Positions 60,112-64,000 of a stretch of 64,000 nucleotides of DNA are shown in pieces. Every line of letters begins with the position of its first letter. Position 1 is the first letter of the stretch. Source of the DNA: Ascidia mentula (lineage: Eukaryota > Chordata > Ascidiacea > Phlebobranchia > Ascidiidae). A model generated the notes under the pieces. The model was given only the letters and a program-made list of their open reading frames with translations. It did not search any database and was not told the DNA's origin. The stretch spans positions 4,960,001 through 5,024,000 of the forward strand of contig OX387203.1 of NCBI GenBank assembly GCA_947561715.1. Direction: 5' to 3'. The position numbers and the translations under genes are program-made.

Positions 60112-61098
60112 ATGAGTAATGATGCAAAAGCAAAAAACTTGGAAGTCTCCCCAAATAATGGTAATGAACCTGAACCAAAAAAGGCAAAATTGAATCTAGA
60201 TCAAGAAGCCCGGGTCAGTTTTAATGGGGCAAAAGTTGTATCTGTTTTAAACGACAAAAAAAGTCAAAAAGTCCTTTTTCTGCACGGAAAGTTTGACAAT
60301 AACCCTGACGATGATGCAATATTTATTCTTGAAAAAAAACCTTTTGACACAAGTCCAGAAGCTTTGCAAGAACTCCTCTCTGGCAAAACAAAGCTTACAT
60401 CAGACATACAAAACGATATTTATTCCACTTTCAGTGCAGTTCCGGCAGTTCAGAATGACATTAAAGCAACCATTATATGTCCAGCCTCCGAAAAACACCT
60501 TCGAAGGTACAGAAAAGAGAGTGTTGTTGTTGTAAAGGAAAGCAAGGAGGAATATGAACAGGTTATGAAGCCATTTGTTGAACAGCAACTGATCGATAAA
60601 GTTTTTAACATACAATGGGTGTACAATATTCTTGATCACAAGGCTGAGTCTGAAAGGATCATATTTGAGGATGATGAACCAGAAAATGGATTTGTGTTGC
60701 TGCCTGATATGAAATGGGATGTTAAAGATGTTAATGCCTTATCTGTCATTGCAATACCACACAAACGTGGGATAAAATCATTGCGGGATCTCAATTCAAG
60801 CCACATTCCTATGTTGAAGAATGTGAGGGAAACATCATTAGCTGTCATTGCTGAAAAATTTTCGATTGCCGCAAATCGTTTACGAATGTATTTTCATTAC
60901 CATCCTTCTTTCTATCATTTACACGTACACATTAACCACATAGATTTGGACATGCCTGGAACATCAGCCTTACGGGCCCATTTACTTGATGATGTGATAG
61001 AAAACTTGGAGCTAAAAAGTGATTACTACCAACAGAAGACTTTCAGTTATACATTGCAAGAGTCAGACAAACTATTGGCTGCATTAAAATCTAATTAA
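60112..61098 (+). CDS. DCPS: Scavenger mRNA-decapping enzyme (HIT family)
   Basis: DCPS hydrolyses cap dinucleotides left after 3'-5' decay, yielding m7GMP, in cytoplasm and nucleus. It is an intronless ORF of 328 residues. The HIT triad is in YHLHVH (His269, 271, 273) within FHYHPSFYHLHVHINHIDLD; the central histidine forms the covalent intermediate. The N-terminal swapped domain contains VLFLHGK and AIFILEKKPF. The basic EPKKAKL near the start could be a nuclear signal. GGTTGTTTTTAG ends 17 bases before the ATG, so a trans-spliced leader is likely. The vertebrate gene has introns. LNPK starts 291 bases downstream on the same strand. Confidence 0.95.
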   Translation: MSNDAKAKNLEVSPNNGNEPEPKKAKLNLDQEARVSFNGAKVVSVLNDKKSQKVLFLHGKFDNNPDDDAIFILEKKPFDTSPEALQELLSGKTKLTSDIQNDIYSTFSAVPAVQNDIKATIICPASEKHLRRYRKESVVVVKESKEEYEQVMKPFVEQQLIDKVFNIQWVYNILDHKAESERIIFEDDEPENGFVLLPDMKWDVKDVNALSVIAIPHKRGIKSLRDLNSSHIPMLKNVRETSLAVIAEKFSIAANRLRMYFHYHPSFYHLHVHINHIDLDMPGTSALRAHLLDDVIENLELKSDYYQQKTFSYTLQESDKLLAALKSN

Positions 61099-61389
61099 AA
61101 ACCTGTATCTGTGCACTAACGCATAACAACATACATTTATGCTTAATTAAGATCATAGTACATTCTTTTTAAACCAGCAAAATTGATCAATCATGTTTTA
61201 TAATGCTGAGTTTGTTGTGTAATGGTTTTAAATGAAACGTTTTTAAAGTTTTGTTGCTGCCAACCTTTACCACTTTTTATTCATTGTTTAGAGTCAGGCA
61301 AACGTAGCTGTGAACAAATATTACTTTTCAATTGAAAGTCTGTTGTTCAACTTGAAATGTGAACGAAAAACAGAACAAATTATCACAAG

Positions 61390-64000
61390 ATGGGAAATCT
61401 TCTTGCAAGATGGCGGGTAACGTTACCAACCCTACAATTGCCATACAATTGTACTTTTATCAGAGTTTTACAAACAAAAAGAATTTATGTCACTACATAA
61501 CTTAACTAGTGTGGCATCAATGGTGCTATACAATACATGGCAACCTTACAATAGCAATTGGATTGTTTGACGTTTTCAACAATATTTTATGGTAAACAAG
61601 GTTTTATAAAGGCTTGGTCATACTGCATTTCCTCCGTTTGTTTCAATTCAACTGGGACCATTTCTGTAATCAAATAGTCTTAGCTTTAATTAAATTTTTT
61701 GAAATCAAAGATAAAATTTAGAAGTTTTGTATTTGAAACTGTTTGCTGTTATTAGAAATCCAATACCACTGTGGAAATCCTGGAAGAAATCGACAAAGAC
61801 ATTGCAAGATTGGAAAAGTTTAAGCGTTCCAACCATGAGACAAAAAAGAGGGTATTAACAATACAAATTTCACCGGTTTAGATTTATATTGTTTTTGCAA
61901 ATTGTTGTGCAAGCAGATTCCAGGCTGCGAAAAGGGCTGTTTGACCAATTATCTTACTTCAACACTTTTTTTGTAGATTATTGGAAGTCTTATCCTGTAT
62001 TCTGTGATATTGTACATTATTGGCTGTGTATGTCTTTACTTGTTTTACACGCCCACAACTCCACTCAATCAAATATTACAAGTTGCGCCAACACTGTGTT
62101 TTCCTCTATTGTAAGTACTATTTTGTGTAATATGTTTGATTAGTTGTTTTTTATGAAATAAGGAGAAGTACATTATGTAATAATAACACATTCGAGTGGG
62201 ATATTCCTATTTTTAAGTTCATCTTATTGTGTTTTTGAGCAGAATTTATTTACTGAAAAGAGTACTGCATTGGTGGTTTGTACGAAAAATTGTTAAAAAT
62301 GGTGAGTATTTGAACAGAAATTGTCTATTTATTGATGTAAAGGTGCAAACTTTTTTAATTACAACTGTATGTAAACTGTTTGTTTTGTTTATACTTGTTT
62401 CAGATTCTCAACTTCAACAACTGCGAGATCAACGAAAAGACATTGTGAGTAATATTGCATCGACTTTAGGTTGCTTTTAAATTGCAAGGTTTTTGCATTG
62501 TCTGTTATTACTATGTGCGAAGTTAACCTGAAAATGAGATCAGTTGTAATTGAAATACGAAACAAGCTAATTATTTTACCTTACCCAAAATTTCACATTG
62601 CCATGCTCAAAACCCTTCATTTTTTGTTTGTATGCAAGTTGGAAAATGTCATGGAAACTGAAACATACAAGAAAGCGAAGGAGATATTGGAGAAATTTGA
62701 TCCAGAAACAAAAAAGAAGCTTGAGGAGGAACGAAACCGGAGGGAAACACCCCAACCTGTAGTTGGCACCCCAGGAACAGGCATGTAAAATTCTACATAC
62801 TATATTGACTGAGATGATTATATTCCTCTGAGATGATTATATTGCTCAATACATAACGCAGAGTACATGAAAATTGATGAGGCATTTATGGATTAGGGTC
62901 AGATGTGGTTGTTAATGGATTTTTAATTCGATCTTTACACAGAGGCTTTGTTTTATAACTCAATAAAGTCCACATTGGCTGACCACATTGACCATGATTT
63001 TGAAGCATACAAGTCATAATAGCAGTATTGTAGACAGTTTTCAACAATTAACAACTTCAAATATTTCTTTGTGTTAAAATTAAGAAATTGTTTCCCAGCA
63101 ACTTTGGGTTGTGGTATGCCACCCACAAAAACCTGAAATTAACATTTTTGCAAAATTTTAGACATTCGTAGAAGAAATCAAATTACAACTTCTCCACAAA
63201 CTGCTCCAATGGTTTCATCTGGTACCCCTGCGAGGTCGCCCAACCAGAGTATGGGTCCAACACCTGTAATGCAAAGAAGCTTTAATGGAACATTGCGTGG
63301 TTTGTCAAATTAAAAGAATTTGCTTACTTTTGCCTTGTGGTGCCTGATATACATTATGTTGATGCTTGCAGGGCCCCGCCCACCTGTTATGCTGCCACGC
63401 CCCTTGCTTGAACAAAACCGGTCGACGATGGACAGATTTTTTGAATATTTGATGGGTGATGGATTAAACAACAGGTGTACAACCAGTCACATTGAAGAAA
63501 GTTGGACATTGAATACAAAGAAAAATATACTTTTTAATGAGAATTATTTCTTGTAGAAAACTAGATTGTGAAAGTTTCAGAGACTGTTTTTAACGCCAAC
63601 TTACCCTGTCTTTTTTTAGATATGCCCTAATATGTAAGAACTGCTATTCTCACAATGGCATGGCAATGCGTGAGGAATTTGAATTTATAGGTAAGACTCA
63701 GTTTATAACTAGTTGTGTGTTTGTGCACCTTTGTAACTTGAACCACAATAACCACTCTTCAGAAGTAAGCTCATGGACTTGAGCAGTGGCCCAGTGTGAT
63801 TTGGGTCAGATGTTTAAACCTTTTTGTGCAATAAGATAATTTTTTGTCAAGCAGAAAACCTTTTTAGACAATATTTAGTTATTTTGCTGATGGTTTCCAA
63901 ATTGTGATTTTTCTGCCTGTTTATAGATTTTAGATGTGGTTACTGTGGATTCTTCAATCCTGCTAGAAAACAAAGACCTAATGCTCCCATTCTGCCAAGC
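61390..64000 (+). CDS. LNPK: Lunapark, ER junction protein, 5' part
   Basis: Lunapark stabilises three-way junctions of tubular ER. Exons seen: 61390-61416, 61756-61851, 61977-62110, 62243-62301, 62404-62444, 62639-62780, 63162-63299, 63372-63474, 63620-63690 and 63927 to the window end, giving 295 codons in frame. MGNLLARWR fits the myristoylated MGGLFSRWR start (Gly2). A coiled coil follows (TVEILEEIDKDIARLEKF), then two membrane segments (LILYSVILYIIGCVCLYLF and the LQVAPTLCFPLL region). The conserved TETYKKAKEILEKFDPETKK comes next. The Cys4 zinc finger reads CKNCYSHN..CGYCGFFNPARK. The intron after 62780 needs a GC donor (ACAG|GCATGT); the nearby GT would bring a stop. CAAG abuts the ATG. 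Confidence 0.93.

Noticed and set aside
1..64000. CRISPR arrays, prokaryotic operons, phage genes
   Set aside because: No direct-repeat arrays or bacterial signals; all supported genes are metazoan and most are spliced.

Overview
The window is nuclear DNA from an invertebrate animal. It is AT-rich, with spliced genes, introns mostly of 100-800 bases with GT-AG ends, and short gene spacing. The gene set is animal-specific (lunapark, BLOC1S4, RHBDD1, CYHR1, an LCCL/EGF/discoidin protein). An ascidian tunicate such as Ciona fits best: genes are compact, and several start codons sit a few bases after a 3' splice-site-like sequence, as expected where a spliced leader is added in trans. The species is inferred.

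Layout from left to right. 1-2656: 3' end of a class II GLUT-like sugar transporter, plus two fragments of a second copy. 4368-6778: an unrecognised coiled-coil protein with two PPxY motifs. 8795-11467: DNAJC27 then DCP2, same strand. 13670-14833: a single-exon type I membrane protein, possibly IL-17-receptor-like (minus). 19457-26500: BLOC1S4 then POLR3C (both minus). 27271-28479: SZRD1. 30158-33433: RHBDD1 (minus). 33434-37062: non-coding, with a hAT element. 37063-41452: RTN4IP1 then POLG2 (both minus, both mitochondrial). 42055-43494: a claudin/PMP22-superfamily protein (minus). 44707-47905: an extracellular LCCL-EGF-EGF-discoidin protein (minus, 5' end not found). 51181-54929: CYHR1 (minus). 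57115-57759: an orphan single-exon protein. 60112-64000: DCPS then the 5' part of LNPK.

The genes do not form one pathway. Two themes recur: mRNA decapping (DCP2 and the scavenger DCPS, 50 kb apart) and organelle membranes (RHBDD1, LNPK, BLOC1S4). Four pairs lie head to tail with only about 290-400 bases between them (DNAJC27-DCP2, BLOC1S4-POLR3C, RTN4IP1-POLG2, DCPS-LNPK), so shared transcripts resolved by trans-splicing are possible.

The most interesting non-coding signal is a family of hammerhead-ribozyme-like motifs, all on the minus strand. The copy at 23870-23922, in intron 1 of POLR3C and in the sense direction, keeps the CTGATGA and GAAA cores, a GTC cleavage triplet and a perfect 7-bp stem I. 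Decayed relatives lie at 36066 and 53190. A second class with a minimal stem III, like those in Penelope-type elements, lies at 16243 and 45827. Other finds are a four-box heat-shock element inside a hAT transposon, a GC-rich PIF/Harbinger-type MITE, and two GC-AG introns.
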